A DNA stretch of 64,000 nt, from positions 62,001 through 126,000 of the forward strand of contig NZ_NQKX01000005.1 of assembly GCF_002252635.1 (NCBI RefSeq), read 5' to 3'. Position 1 is the first letter of the stretch. The number at the start of each line of letters is the position of its first letter. Of this stretch, positions 42,102 to 50,317 are shown piece after piece. Source of the stretch: Synechococcus sp. MW101C3 (GTDB taxonomy: Bacteria > Cyanobacteriota > Cyanobacteriia > PCC-6307 > Cyanobiaceae). Position numbers and translations under genes: made by a program. Below the pieces are notes generated by a model. It was not told the origin of the DNA, did not search any database, and saw nothing but the letters and a program-made list of their open reading frames with translations.

Positions 42102-42167
42102 CGACACCTCAAGAGGAGCTGCTTTCAGCGCTCTGATGTGTGTTTAGCGGCAGAGATTCGTTAGCAC
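41492..42167 (+). repeat. Long direct repeat, copy 2 (FkbM methyltransferase domain)
   Basis: Partner of 37031-37706, same orientation. The two copies flank hipBA and vapBC, so recombination between them would delete or excise both toxin-antitoxin systems as a circle of about 4.5 kb. Confidence 0.95.
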
Positions 42168-42457
42168 CTTGCCGCCAGGGAGGCATGGAGCTCTTGAATG
42201 TCCGTGAAAAGGGTGTGAGGAGAGTATCTCTGCCATAGCCGTGCCAAGCCGGCTCGCTTGGAAGCAAGAAACTCATTCTTGTCAGCTGGCTTTCACAGAA
42301 ACGTCGGCAGGGAGAGCACAACTAAATCAGTGTCTGGCACAAAGGGCTATCCCCTTCGGGGTGCCTGCATTGAGATGGTCGATTAAGGATGCCCAGGGGA
42401 ATCCGAAGAGGTGATCGCACTGTTGGCACGAAGCACCTGGTGCGCGCGTTGGAAGGC
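42102..42457. other. Intergenic region after FkbM copy 2
   Basis: The first 66 bases continue the direct repeat. The rest has no credible frame. At 42330-42344 GTGTCTGGCACA recurs from the region before FkbM copy 1 (about 36346-36357), and CCCC-TTC-GGGG at about 42351-42361 can form a small hairpin. It may be the remnant of a shared control region. Confidence 0.35.
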
Positions 42458-43534
42458 CTACTGTTCAGTGATCGCAGGGCCTTGCCATTCGCCATCGAAA
42501 CTCACAACAGCATCGTCTTCAACCAGCTCGCCATGGAGCGGCACCAGATCTGAGCGGGTTTCCAGATCGAAGAGATAGTCAGAGGCGGCCAGACCACTGA
42601 GCAGCGATCGGTTGAAGGCCAGGAGTAACACACCGGTGGCGATCATGTGGCAAGAGTGGTGCGCCAGCGCACGGAGATACGGCTGAGTGTGGGTTCCGCC
42701 GTGCTCAATGATCACAACGGGGAACGCCCCGATCCAGTCAGACGAGAAGGCGGGGCTGAAGGGATGGGTGATAACGTCCGCTTCCGCGTCGAGGTGCAAT
42801 AGCGCCGGGGCCGCAGACGGCTGGGTAAGGAGTTGAAGGATCGTTTCATGCAGCTCTGAAGCCGTGGCACAGCTCTGGATTTCAAACGCTTGATTGTGCA
42901 CTTCAGAGGCCACGGCGGCTTGGACGCCACTACGGCGCAGGAGTGCCTCGACGCGGGCTTCGGGATAGCGCGTGGCCAGCCACTGGCTGGAGAGCCCAAC
43001 GACGATGCCAGCATCCACAATCAATGGCTGCAGAGCAGCGTTCTGTATGCGACGCAGAGCCCGGGTGAACTGCTGGGCCTGGGGCAGGCCGTCGATGCTG
43101 AGGTAGTCGGGGTTGGAGAAGCGTTGCCGTTCTCGGCTTTGCTCGATGCGGCTGGAGGGCTCAAAACAAATGGGCTGCGGTTCTCGATGAGCATCAGCAA
43201 TCAGCGCTGTGGGCGTGAGTGGCGCCGAGGCGGGCATGCCTGGGGGCTGCTTGATCGCAAGCTGCACGCGCAGGACCTGCAGCCACAGCACTGAATCCAT
43301 AGGCTGATGTTCCAGAGCCTCCAGGAGAATCATCAGGTGATCCGTGAGTAAATCGACACTCAACTCCACATCAAGCCGGCCAATGAAGAGGCGAACCAGC
43401 TCCATCACCAGATCGGTGTTGAGCGGTTGCAGGCGGATGGCTTGCCCGAGGAGTTGGATGGCGTGGGCAATAAGCCCTTGTGCTTCAGCCTGCTTAGCTT
43501 GATCGATCAAGCCCTGGAGCTGCTGACTGTGCAC
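42458..43534 (-). CDS. TPR protein with degenerate methyltransferase-like domain
   Basis: 358 residues. The N-terminus is TPR-like (LIDQAKQAEAQGLIAHAIQL, LLGQAIRLQPLNTDLVMELV). In the middle, PLIVDAGIVVGLSSQWLATR followed by YPEARVEALLRRSG imitates the beginning of a SAM methyltransferase (normally D-x-GA-x-x-G-x-S, then a conserved acidic residue), but the ribose-binding Glu is replaced by the LLRR stretch and no DTEG motif is found. Later segments are GAFPVVIIEHGGTHTQPYLR and HMIATGVLLLAFNRSLL. The domain is probably non-catalytic or highly diverged. Same plan as the gene at 33-34.3 kb. Confidence 0.65.
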   Translation of the reverse strand: MHSQQLQGLIDQAKQAEAQGLIAHAIQLLGQAIRLQPLNTDLVMELVRLFIGRLDVELSVDLLTDHLMILLEALEHQPMDSVLWLQVLRVQLAIKQPPGMPASAPLTPTALIADAHREPQPICFEPSSRIEQSRERQRFSNPDYLSIDGLPQAQQFTRALRRIQNAALQPLIVDAGIVVGLSSQWLATRYPEARVEALLRRSGVQAAVASEVHNQAFEIQSCATASELHETILQLLTQPSAAPALLHLDAEADVITHPFSPAFSSDWIGAFPVVIIEHGGTHTQPYLRALAHHSCHMIATGVLLLAFNRSLLSGLAASDYLFDLETRSDLVPLHGELVEDDAVVSFDGEWQGPAITEQ

Positions 43535-44064
43535 TTTGAGCCGCTGTGCGCGAGAGGCATCAAATCATAGATGCGTAAATCAATCTCGCTCGTCGCTATT
43601 GCCAGAACCAAACCAGGTACCACAAAAAAGCAGAGGCACACAGAAAGACAGCTTGATTCGACCATTCTCGCCTTTGCTTATCGCACAACATTTCCATCCC
43701 AGGATCGGCCAGCAGAACATTCTCTTTGTCAACCATAAGATGAACTGAGGCAGAACAGTCTCTCACACTCATATCTCTCGGCCGATAGTTGTATGCGTGG
43801 TTGAGCTTCAGGATGGTGCAGGCCCTTCGGTGCAATGAAACCAAGACGCCGCAGCAGCAAGCGGGCCGTGCGCAAGCGAGTGATCATGCCTCCGCTCACG
43901 CACGTCCCAGGGGAGTAATTGCTTGCCGTGATGCATAGCACAGGCAAGGGGCCTGTGCTATGCATCACGGCAAGGAAACCCAAATATGTACCGGCAAAAC
44001 GTAACCGGGAGTACGAAGGCTCTTGCGGATAGCCCTTTGAATTAGGTCTATCACCGGTGCCTTC
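43535..44064. other. Regulatory gap before the nucleotide-sugar operon
   Basis: 530 bases with no convincing gene. It includes a 24-base perfect palindrome (43922-43974, listed separately). Frames of 27-82 residues occur (for example 43835-43918 plus and 43596-43844 minus) but have no family character. The promoter of the manC-type gene should lie after the palindrome, near 43980-44060, which is less GC-rich. Confidence 0.4.
43922..43974. terminator. Perfect 24-base inverted repeat
   Basis: Left arm 43922-43945 and right arm 43951-43974 are exact reverse complements (arm begins CTTGCCGTGATGCATAGCAC), with a five-base loop AAGGG. It is far longer than a normal terminator stem and has no U-run. 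It could be a terminator/attenuator before the manC gene, a mobile-element end or a recombination site. The class terminator is only the nearest label. Confidence 0.5.
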
Positions 44065-45558
44065 GTGAATCCTGCCATCCCTCTGGTACCCGTGATCCTC
44101 TGCGGCGGCACGGGCAGCCGCCTGTGGCCCCTGTCGCGGGCCAGCTATCCCAAGCAGTATTGGGCCCTGGCCGGCGACGGCAAGGACACCCTGCTGCAGC
44201 AGACCCACCAGCGGCTGGAGGGGCTGCCTGGCTTGGCGCCGCCGTTGCTGATCTGCAATGAGGGTCACCGCTTCATCGTGGCCGAGCAGATGCGGCAGAT
44301 CGGGGTGGAGCCGGCGGGGATCCTGCTGGAGCCGATCGGCCGCAACACCGCTCCGGCGGTGGCGGTGGCGGCCCTGCAGGCCACCGCCAAGGGCGACGAC
44401 CCGCTGCTGCTGGTGCTGACGGCCGACCATGTGATCCGCGATGCCGCCGCCTTCCGCACCAGCGTGGAAGCCGGGCGGGCAGCGGCGGAAGCGGGCCTGC
44501 TGGTGACCTTCGGGATCGTGCCCACGGGGCCGGAAACGGGCTATGGCTACATCGAGGCCGCCGAACCGGTGCGCAGCGAGGCACCGATGCCGATCGACGG
44601 CTTCGTGGAGAAGCCCGATCGCGCCACAGCCGAGCAGTTCCTGGCGCCGGGCCGCTTCACCTGGTACAGCGGCATGTTCCTCTTCCGTGCCAGCGCGATC
44701 CTGTCGGAACTGGAGCGGCTGGCCCCTGAGGTGTTGAGCGGCTGCCGGGCGGCGGCGCTGGATCAGGACACGGCCGATCTCGATTTCCTGCGGCTGGAGC
44801 GGGAAGCGTTCGCCAGCTCCCGGAGCGTGTCGATCGATGTAGCCGTGATGGAGCGCATGGGCCTGGGCGGGATGCTGTCGCTGGAGGCCGGCTGGAGCGA
44901 TTTGGGCAGTTGTAGCGCCCTGTGGGAAACGGCCGATCAGGACGCGCAGGGAAGCCTGCTGCTGGGGAGGGTGATCAATGAAGGCGCCAGCAACTGCCAC
45001 CTGCGCCGCGAACACCGGCTGGTGGTGGGCCTGGGGGTGGAGGATCTTGTGGTGGTGGAAACCGACGACGCCGTGCTGATCGCTCATCGCGACAGTGGCC
45101 AGGAGGTGCGGATTGTGGTGCGGCAGCTGGAGGCGGTGGGGGCGCGAGAGGGCAGCGCCCATCGGCGCATCTACCGGCCCTGGTGCTCCTACGACGGCAT
45201 CGTGGAGGGCGAGCGCTGGCAGGTGAAGAAGATCGTGGTGAATCCAAGCGCCAGCCTTTCGCTGAAGAAGCATCACCGCCGGGCAGAACACTGGGTGGTG
45301 ATGCAGGGCACCGCAGTGGTGGAGAAAGACGGCGTGGAGGAACTGGTGGATGAAAACCAGAGCACCTACATACCGCTCTGCGCTAAGCACCGCCTTGACA
45401 ACCCCGGCAAGATCGCGGTGGAGATGATTGAGGTGCAGAGCAGGCCTTGTCTGGGTGAAGACGCTCTTGTGCGCCTCGAAGATCGGTATGGGCGAACCGA
45501 CACGCAGAGCCAGGATGTCTCCCACTTGCAATCTGCCCTCAACGCCGGCGCGGAATGA
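44065..45558 (+). CDS. manC: Mannose-1-phosphate guanylyltransferase / mannose-6-phosphate isomerase
   Basis: A bifunctional type II enzyme making GDP-mannose, the precursor of GDP-fucose and mannans. It is 497 residues from GTG 44065. The nucleotidyltransferase half has PVILCGGTGSRLWPLSR (pyrophosphorylase signature), ILLEPIGRNTAPAVAVAA, LTADHVIRD, GIVPTGPETGYGYIE, GFVEKPD and SIDVAVMERM. The cupin isomerase half has YRPWCSYDGI, VNPSASLSLKKHHRRAEHWV (metal-binding His) and IPLCAKHRLDNPG. GDP-fucose synthase at the right edge of the window would use its product through Gmd, which is not in the window. Confidence 0.95.
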   Translation: MNPAIPLVPVILCGGTGSRLWPLSRASYPKQYWALAGDGKDTLLQQTHQRLEGLPGLAPPLLICNEGHRFIVAEQMRQIGVEPAGILLEPIGRNTAPAVAVAALQATAKGDDPLLLVLTADHVIRDAAAFRTSVEAGRAAAEAGLLVTFGIVPTGPETGYGYIEAAEPVRSEAPMPIDGFVEKPDRATAEQFLAPGRFTWYSGMFLFRASAILSELERLAPEVLSGCRAAALDQDTADLDFLRLEREAFASSRSVSIDVAVMERMGLGGMLSLEAGWSDLGSCSALWETADQDAQGSLLLGRVINEGASNCHLRREHRLVVGLGVEDLVVVETDDAVLIAHRDSGQEVRIVVRQLEAVGAREGSAHRRIYRPWCSYDGIVEGERWQVKKIVVNPSASLSLKKHHRRAEHWVVMQGTAVVEKDGVEELVDENQSTYIPLCAKHRLDNPGKIAVEMIEVQSRPCLGEDALVRLEDRYGRTDTQSQDVSHLQSALNAGAE

Positions 45559-45820
45559 AGATCCAGATGGTTGCAAGTGGTGACGTAGCCTGCTGGAACA
45601 GCTTTTTTTCGGCGTCTGGGCCACTGAACAAGTGGTGGATTGCTTGTAGTGGAAGCGGTCCATGTGCCTCTCGTTCACCTGGCCGGTGCTGCATGGAAAC
45701 AGCAACTTCACAGGGGAAGATGTTGTCTTCCCTTCACATAGCAGCACGCATGAAGGAGACTGTCACTTTTCCGTCCCTCCGCTCTGAGATGCGCCATCTT
45801 GCCCACCAAGGAGCGGTTTC

Positions 45821-46588
45821 ATGAAGGCCGTGATCCTTGCCGGCGGGCTCGGAACGCGACTTGCTGAGGAAACCCACCTCAAGCCAAAGCCGATGGTGGA
45901 GGTAGGCGGCAAGCCGATCCTTTGGCACATCCTCAAAACCTACAGCCACCATGGCATCAATGAATTCATCATCTGTTGTGGCTACAAGGGTTACGTGATC
46001 AAGGAGTACTTCGCCAACTACTTTCTACACACAAGCGACGTGACATTCCACATGGATCTCAACCACATGGAAATCCATCGCCGCATGGCCGAGCCCTGGA
46101 AGATCACCCTGGTGGATACGGGCGACACCTCGATGACGGGAGGCCGACTCGCTCGGGTCAGGGATTTTCTTCATGACACGTTCTGCTTCACCTACGGCGA
46201 CGGTGTGGCCGATGTGAACGTGGGTGCGCTGGTGGAGCACCATCGGCAGGAGGGGCGCCAGGCCACCCTTACGGCCGTTCAACCCCCAGGCCGTTACGGA
46301 GCTCTGGGCCTAGAGGAGAAAGCTGTCCATAGCTTCCAGGAAAAGCCCGATGGCGATGGCTCCTGGATCAATGGAGGCTATTTTGTTCTAGAGCCCTCCG
46401 TGATCGATCTCGTGGATGGAGATGCCTGCGTTTGGGAGCAGGGGCCGCTGAATCATCTAGCCAACAGCGGGCAGCTCAGCGCCTACCGCCACCACGGCTT
46501 TTGGCAGCCGATGGACACCCTGCGCGATCGCCAGAAGCTCGAGGAGCTTTGGACCAGCGGCCAGGCACCCTGGAAGGTGTGGAACTGA
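45821..46588 (+). CDS. rfbF: Glucose-1-phosphate cytidylyltransferase
   Basis: Makes CDP-glucose from glucose 1-phosphate and CTP, the first step of CDP-3,6-dideoxyhexose synthesis. It is 255 residues. Signatures are MKAVILAGGLGTRLAEETHL, KPKPMVEVGGKPILWHILK (which together hold the nucleotide loop and catalytic lysine), CCGYKGYVIKEYF, FTYGDGVADVNV, FQEKPDGDGSWINGGYFVLE and FWQPMDTLRDR. Its stop overlaps the start of rfbG (TGATG at 46586-46590). The 262-base gap before it holds no good gene and may have its own promoter. Confidence 0.96.
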   Translation: MKAVILAGGLGTRLAEETHLKPKPMVEVGGKPILWHILKTYSHHGINEFIICCGYKGYVIKEYFANYFLHTSDVTFHMDLNHMEIHRRMAEPWKITLVDTGDTSMTGGRLARVRDFLHDTFCFTYGDGVADVNVGALVEHHRQEGRQATLTAVQPPGRYGALGLEEKAVHSFQEKPDGDGSWINGGYFVLEPSVIDLVDGDACVWEQGPLNHLANSGQLSAYRHHGFWQPMDTLRDRQKLEELWTSGQAPWKVWN

Positions 46589-47697
46589 TGGCAGAAGGGA
46601 GGATCGATCCAGGCTGGTGGCGAGGCCGTCGGGTGTGGCTCACCGGCCACACCGGCTTCAAGGGAAGTTGGTTGGGGCTCTGGCTGTGTGAGATGGGGGC
46701 AAAGGTGAGCGCGGTGGGGCTGGAGCCAGAGGGTGTTCCCCATCTCTTCCATCAGCTCGATCTCTCACGCCGGCTAGACCACCACATCGGCGACATCCGG
46801 GATGCAGATGCCATGCGTGAACTGGCGGAGCAGGCCCAGCCCGAGGTGGTGCTGCATCTGGCGGCCCAGCCATTGGTGCGCCGCAGCTACCGGGATCCGC
46901 TTGGCACCTGGGCCACCAACGTGCAGGGAAGCCTCCACGTGCTGGAGGCCCTGCGCAGCCTCCAGCATCCCTGCGCTGTGGTGATGGTCACCACAGACAA
47001 GGTGTATGCCAACCGTGAATGGGATTACGGCTATCGGGAGAACGATCGCTTGGGCGGCCACGATCCCTACAGCGCCAGCAAGGCGGGCGCTGAAATCGCA
47101 ATCACCAGTTGGCGCCACAGTTTCTGTGGCCCTGCGGCCCATCAGACCCCGCACCTGGCCATCGCCACGGCCAGGGCCGGCAACGTGATCGGCGGCGGCG
47201 ACTGGGCGGAGGATCGGATCGTGCCGGATGCGATGCGGGCGCTGGCGGCGGGACAGGCGATCCCTGTTCGCAACCCACAGGCCACACGCCCCTGGCAGCA
47301 TGTGCTGGAACCTCTGGGGGGCTATCTGCTGCTGGCCGAACGGCTTCTGGAAGCGCACGGCACCTCCAAAGCCAATGCCTACACGGATGCCTTCAACTTT
47401 GGCCCCAGCCTCGAATCCAACCGAAGTGTGCGGGAGCTGATCGAGCAGGCGCTCCTTCATTGGCCTGGGCAATGGGCAGACCTGTCGGACGCCACCTCAC
47501 CCCATGAGGCGGGCCGGCTCCATCTCCAGGTGGACAAGGCCTACCACCAGCTGCACTGGTTGCCGCGCTGGGCATTCGACACCACGGTGGAACGAACGGT
47601 GGCCTGGTACCGACAGCTGGTGGAACAGCATGATGCGGCCCAGACCACCTGCCTGAATGACCTCGCAGCCTATGTCAACGCTTCCCCCACGAACTGA
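46588..47697 (+). CDS. rfbG: CDP-glucose 4,6-dehydratase
   Basis: Converts CDP-glucose to CDP-4-keto-6-deoxyglucose. A short-chain dehydrogenase/reductase of 369 residues from ATG 46588. The NAD loop is VWLTGHTGFKGSWLGLWL; the substrate/catalytic region has LAAQPLVRRSYRDPLGTWAT, MVTTDKVYANREW and the YxxxK pair in DPYSASKAGAE. RAGNVIGGGDWAEDRIVPD and NPQATRPWQHVLEPLGGYL are typical of this enzyme. The frame is open to 46432, but that part is antisense to rfbF. It is coupled to rfbF and two bases before rfbH. Confidence 0.96.
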   Translation: MAEGRIDPGWWRGRRVWLTGHTGFKGSWLGLWLCEMGAKVSAVGLEPEGVPHLFHQLDLSRRLDHHIGDIRDADAMRELAEQAQPEVVLHLAAQPLVRRSYRDPLGTWATNVQGSLHVLEALRSLQHPCAVVMVTTDKVYANREWDYGYRENDRLGGHDPYSASKAGAEIAITSWRHSFCGPAAHQTPHLAIATARAGNVIGGGDWAEDRIVPDAMRALAAGQAIPVRNPQATRPWQHVLEPLGGYLLLAERLLEAHGTSKANAYTDAFNFGPSLESNRSVRELIEQALLHWPGQWADLSDATSPHEAGRLHLQVDKAYHQLHWLPRWAFDTTVERTVAWYRQLVEQHDAAQTTCLNDLAAYVNASPTN

Positions 47698-47699
47698 CT

Positions 47700-49211
47700 A
47701 TGACTGACCTGATTGCCCTGAAACAGGAGATCCTCGAGCTCACCCGCCGCTACGCCAGGGAGGCCCATGCAGCTTTCCGGCCGGGTGTGGATCCGGATCG
47801 GTTGCCATGGCAGGAGGGGCAGGCGATTCCCTACGCCGGCCGGGTGTTCACCGAAGACGAGGTGGAGGCTGCGGTTGGAGCCACGCTGGATTTCTGGCTC
47901 ACCCTGGGATCCGAAGGTGCGGCGATGGAAAATGAGCTGGCGGCATTCTTGGGGGTGCGGCACAGCCTTTTGGTGAACTCGGGATCGTCGGCAAACCTTG
48001 TGGCGATCTCGGCGCTCACGAGCCACAAGCTTCCCGCTGGCAAACGGATCCGGCCCGGCGATGAGGTGATCACGGTGGCGGCGGGGTTCCCCACCACCGT
48101 GGCACCGATCGTGCAGGTGGGTGCGGTGCCGGTGTTCATCGATGCCGACCCGATCACGGGCAATGCCCGCTGTGACCAGCTGGAGCAGGCCTTCAGTGCC
48201 GGCAAGACCAAGGCGGTGATGATGGCCCACGCCCTGGGCAATCCATTCGACCTGGCTACCACACTGGCCTTCTGCCGGAAGCATGATCTCTGGCTGGTGG
48301 AGGACAACTGCGATGCGCTGGGCTGCAGCTACTCGATGCCCAGGGACCTAGCAGAAAGCCTCGGATTCAGCGAGAACAGCCCAGGGCTGGATGAGGGGCC
48401 GGATCGGGTAATCCGCTGGACGGGAACCTGGGGTGACATCAGCACCCAGAGCTTCTATCCACCACACCACCTCACGATGGGGGAGGGGGGGGCGGTCAAC
48501 ATCGTGCGGGATCAGAAGCTGAAGGTGGTCGCCGAGAGCTTCCGCGATTGGGGGCGCGATTGCTGGTGCCCCAGCGGTGTGGACAACACGTGCAACAAGC
48601 GCTTCGGTTGGCAGCTGGGTGAACTACCGGCTGGGTACGACCACAAGTACACCTACAGCCACCTGGGTTTCAATCTCAAGCCCCTCGATACCCAAGCAGC
48701 GATTGGCCGGGTGCAGATGCGGCGCCTCCCGGCGTTCATCGAGGCACGCAAGCAGAACTGGCAGGTCCTGCGCGCTGGGCTTGAGCGCCATGCCGCATGG
48801 CTTGATTTCGCCTTGCCCACCCATGCCACCGGCTGGAATGCTGATGGATCGTTTGATTGGGACGAAACCGGTTGCCGTACCATCTGCTCCTGGTTTGGCT
48901 TCAAGATCGCCGTGCGGCCGAAGGCTCCCTTCTCTCGTACTCAGCTAGCTCAGGAACTCGATGCACACCGCATCGGCAACCGCATGCTGTTCGGGGGAAA
49001 TCTCCTGCGCCAACCGGCCTTCGTCCAGCTGCGTGAGGACAATCCGGAAGCCCTGCGGGTTGCTACCTCTGTGGAGGGCTCCGATGAGATCATGAACACA
49101 ATTCTGTTCCTTGGCACCTATCCCGGGCTTTCAGAGGCCATGCTCCAGAACGAAGTCGATGTGATCGCAAACTTCTGTTTGGCGAACGCCGGTACCGCTA
49201 GCGCTGCTTAG
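47700..49211 (+). CDS. rfbH: CDP-4-keto-6-deoxyglucose 3-dehydratase (E1, RfbH/AscC type)
   Basis: A PMP-dependent, iron-sulfur dehydratase that removes the C3 hydroxyl, committing the sugar to a 3,6-dideoxyhexose. It has 503 residues, longer than the usual 430-440, partly from inserts such as NSPGLDEGPDRVIRW and a long C-terminal part. SGSSANLVAISALTSHKL and GFPTTVAPIVQVGAVPVF are family marks. The aminotransferase lysine is replaced by His: SFYPPHHLTMGEGGAV with His256-257, the change that makes this a dehydratase instead of a transaminase. Cysteines near DWGRDCWCPSGVDNTCNKRFG fit the 2Fe-2S site. The usual partner reductase (E3) is not in the window. Confidence 0.95.
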   Translation: MTDLIALKQEILELTRRYAREAHAAFRPGVDPDRLPWQEGQAIPYAGRVFTEDEVEAAVGATLDFWLTLGSEGAAMENELAAFLGVRHSLLVNSGSSANLVAISALTSHKLPAGKRIRPGDEVITVAAGFPTTVAPIVQVGAVPVFIDADPITGNARCDQLEQAFSAGKTKAVMMAHALGNPFDLATTLAFCRKHDLWLVEDNCDALGCSYSMPRDLAESLGFSENSPGLDEGPDRVIRWTGTWGDISTQSFYPPHHLTMGEGGAVNIVRDQKLKVVAESFRDWGRDCWCPSGVDNTCNKRFGWQLGELPAGYDHKYTYSHLGFNLKPLDTQAAIGRVQMRRLPAFIEARKQNWQVLRAGLERHAAWLDFALPTHATGWNADGSFDWDETGCRTICSWFGFKIAVRPKAPFSRTQLAQELDAHRIGNRMLFGGNLLRQPAFVQLREDNPEALRVATSVEGSDEIMNTILFLGTYPGLSEAMLQNEVDVIANFCLANAGTASAA

Positions 49212-49215
49212 GCTC

Positions 49216-50055
49216 ATGCGGATCTTCGTCACTGGCGGCACAGGCTTCATAGGTAGCCACTTTCTGAAGGTAGCCCTAGAGGCTGGACATGAGGTGCTGG
49301 CCGTTCGCCGCTATGAAACGTCGCATCCGGCTATTCCTTTGCCAAGTGAACCCACCTGGATCCAACGAGATCTAAACGATCTCCAATCGACAGACCTGAG
49401 CGGTTGTGACGTGGTAGTCCATCTTGCCTCGGCAGGGGTAAGTCCAAAACAGGCTTCCTGGCGAGAGCTCGTGCAAGTGAATGTCGTTGGATCGACTCAT
49501 CTAATTGCAACCGCTCAAACTGCGGGGGTTGATCGCGTAATTGTGGCAGGAACTTGTCACGAATACGGAGCCTCGGCCTCCCGATATGAGGCGATTCCAC
49601 CTGACGCGCCTCTGGAACCTCTCAGTCTCTATGGTGCGAGCAAGGCGGCTGCATTTCATTTGCTATGTGCTTATGCACGTACACATCGCGTCAAGTTCTG
49701 CTATGGACGGATTTTCACAGCCTACGGGGAGGGTCAGTACCATGGCAATTTCTGGCCCTCCCTCCGCGCAGCTGCTCTTCGTGGAGTTGACTTTCCCATG
49801 ACCACAGGACTACAGATTCGGGACTTCATTCCCGTGGAGAAAGTTTCATCCGTTTTGCTTGCGCGATGTGACCGAACGGATATTCATGTAGGCCAGCCAC
49901 GCGTTGAAAACATCGGATCTGGGCGACCGCAAACTCTGCTTGCCTTCGCCGAACAGGAATGGCGGCGCCTAGGCGCCAATGGAAGTTTATTGCCAGGCTC
50001 AATAACATCTCGCCATGATGAGATGGAACGAATTGTCTCCTTGGTTTCACAATAG
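49216..50055 (+). CDS. NAD(P)-dependent sugar epimerase/reductase (CDP-3,6-dideoxyhexose finishing enzyme)
   Basis: 279 residues, extended short-chain dehydrogenase: RIFVTGGTGFIGSHFLK binds the nucleotide, DVVVHLASAGVSPKQASWRE, AGTCHEYGAS, LYGASKAAAFHLL has the YxxxK pair, and YGRIFTAYGEGQYHGNFW forms the sugar pocket. Directly after rfbFGH, it probably reduces the 4-keto group of the dideoxy sugar, giving CDP-paratose or CDP-abequose; which one is decided by a few pocket residues I cannot assign. Composition falls toward AT here, as in the genes that follow. Confidence 0.85.
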   Translation: MRIFVTGGTGFIGSHFLKVALEAGHEVLAVRRYETSHPAIPLPSEPTWIQRDLNDLQSTDLSGCDVVVHLASAGVSPKQASWRELVQVNVVGSTHLIATAQTAGVDRVIVAGTCHEYGASASRYEAIPPDAPLEPLSLYGASKAAAFHLLCAYARTHRVKFCYGRIFTAYGEGQYHGNFWPSLRAAALRGVDFPMTTGLQIRDFIPVEKVSSVLLARCDRTDIHVGQPRVENIGSGRPQTLLAFAEQEWRRLGANGSLLPGSITSRHDEMERIVSLVSQ

Positions 50056-50317
50056 CAAATGAATGGCCCTTACGCCTTGGCTCGCGGCAAGCGGATTACC
50101 ATTATGCCCTTCTTCCTCGTATTAACATTCTGCACTGCCACGGTTACTAGATTTACTCCTTTTACATGCCCAGGGGAGCCTTTGCTCGGAGGAGCAATCA
50201 TCCACGTCATCACGGATGTCCTTTTGCGTACTTTTCCAACTACGCGATTAACCATGTGAGCATTATGTTCACAATCAAAAGCGACCTCTCAAGGCTCGAA
50301 AAGCAGCAATCCCAGCC

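Noticed and set aside
43835-43918. 27-residue basic frame before the palindrome
   Set aside because: Very short, no ribosome-binding site and no family known; could be chance.
43729-45747. 672-residue open frame on the minus strand
   Set aside because: Antisense to the manC gene, which has all the expected motifs; the frame also passes through the palindrome region.
45555-45824. 89-residue frame between manC and rfbF
   Set aside because: Overlaps the ends of both neighbours and its translation (Cys/Ser/Trp-rich) has no protein character.
50059-50259. Short frames on both strands after the SDR gene
   Set aside because: The 66- and 61-residue readings occupy the same bases on opposite strands and neither has a known motif; could be a decayed gene but unsupported.
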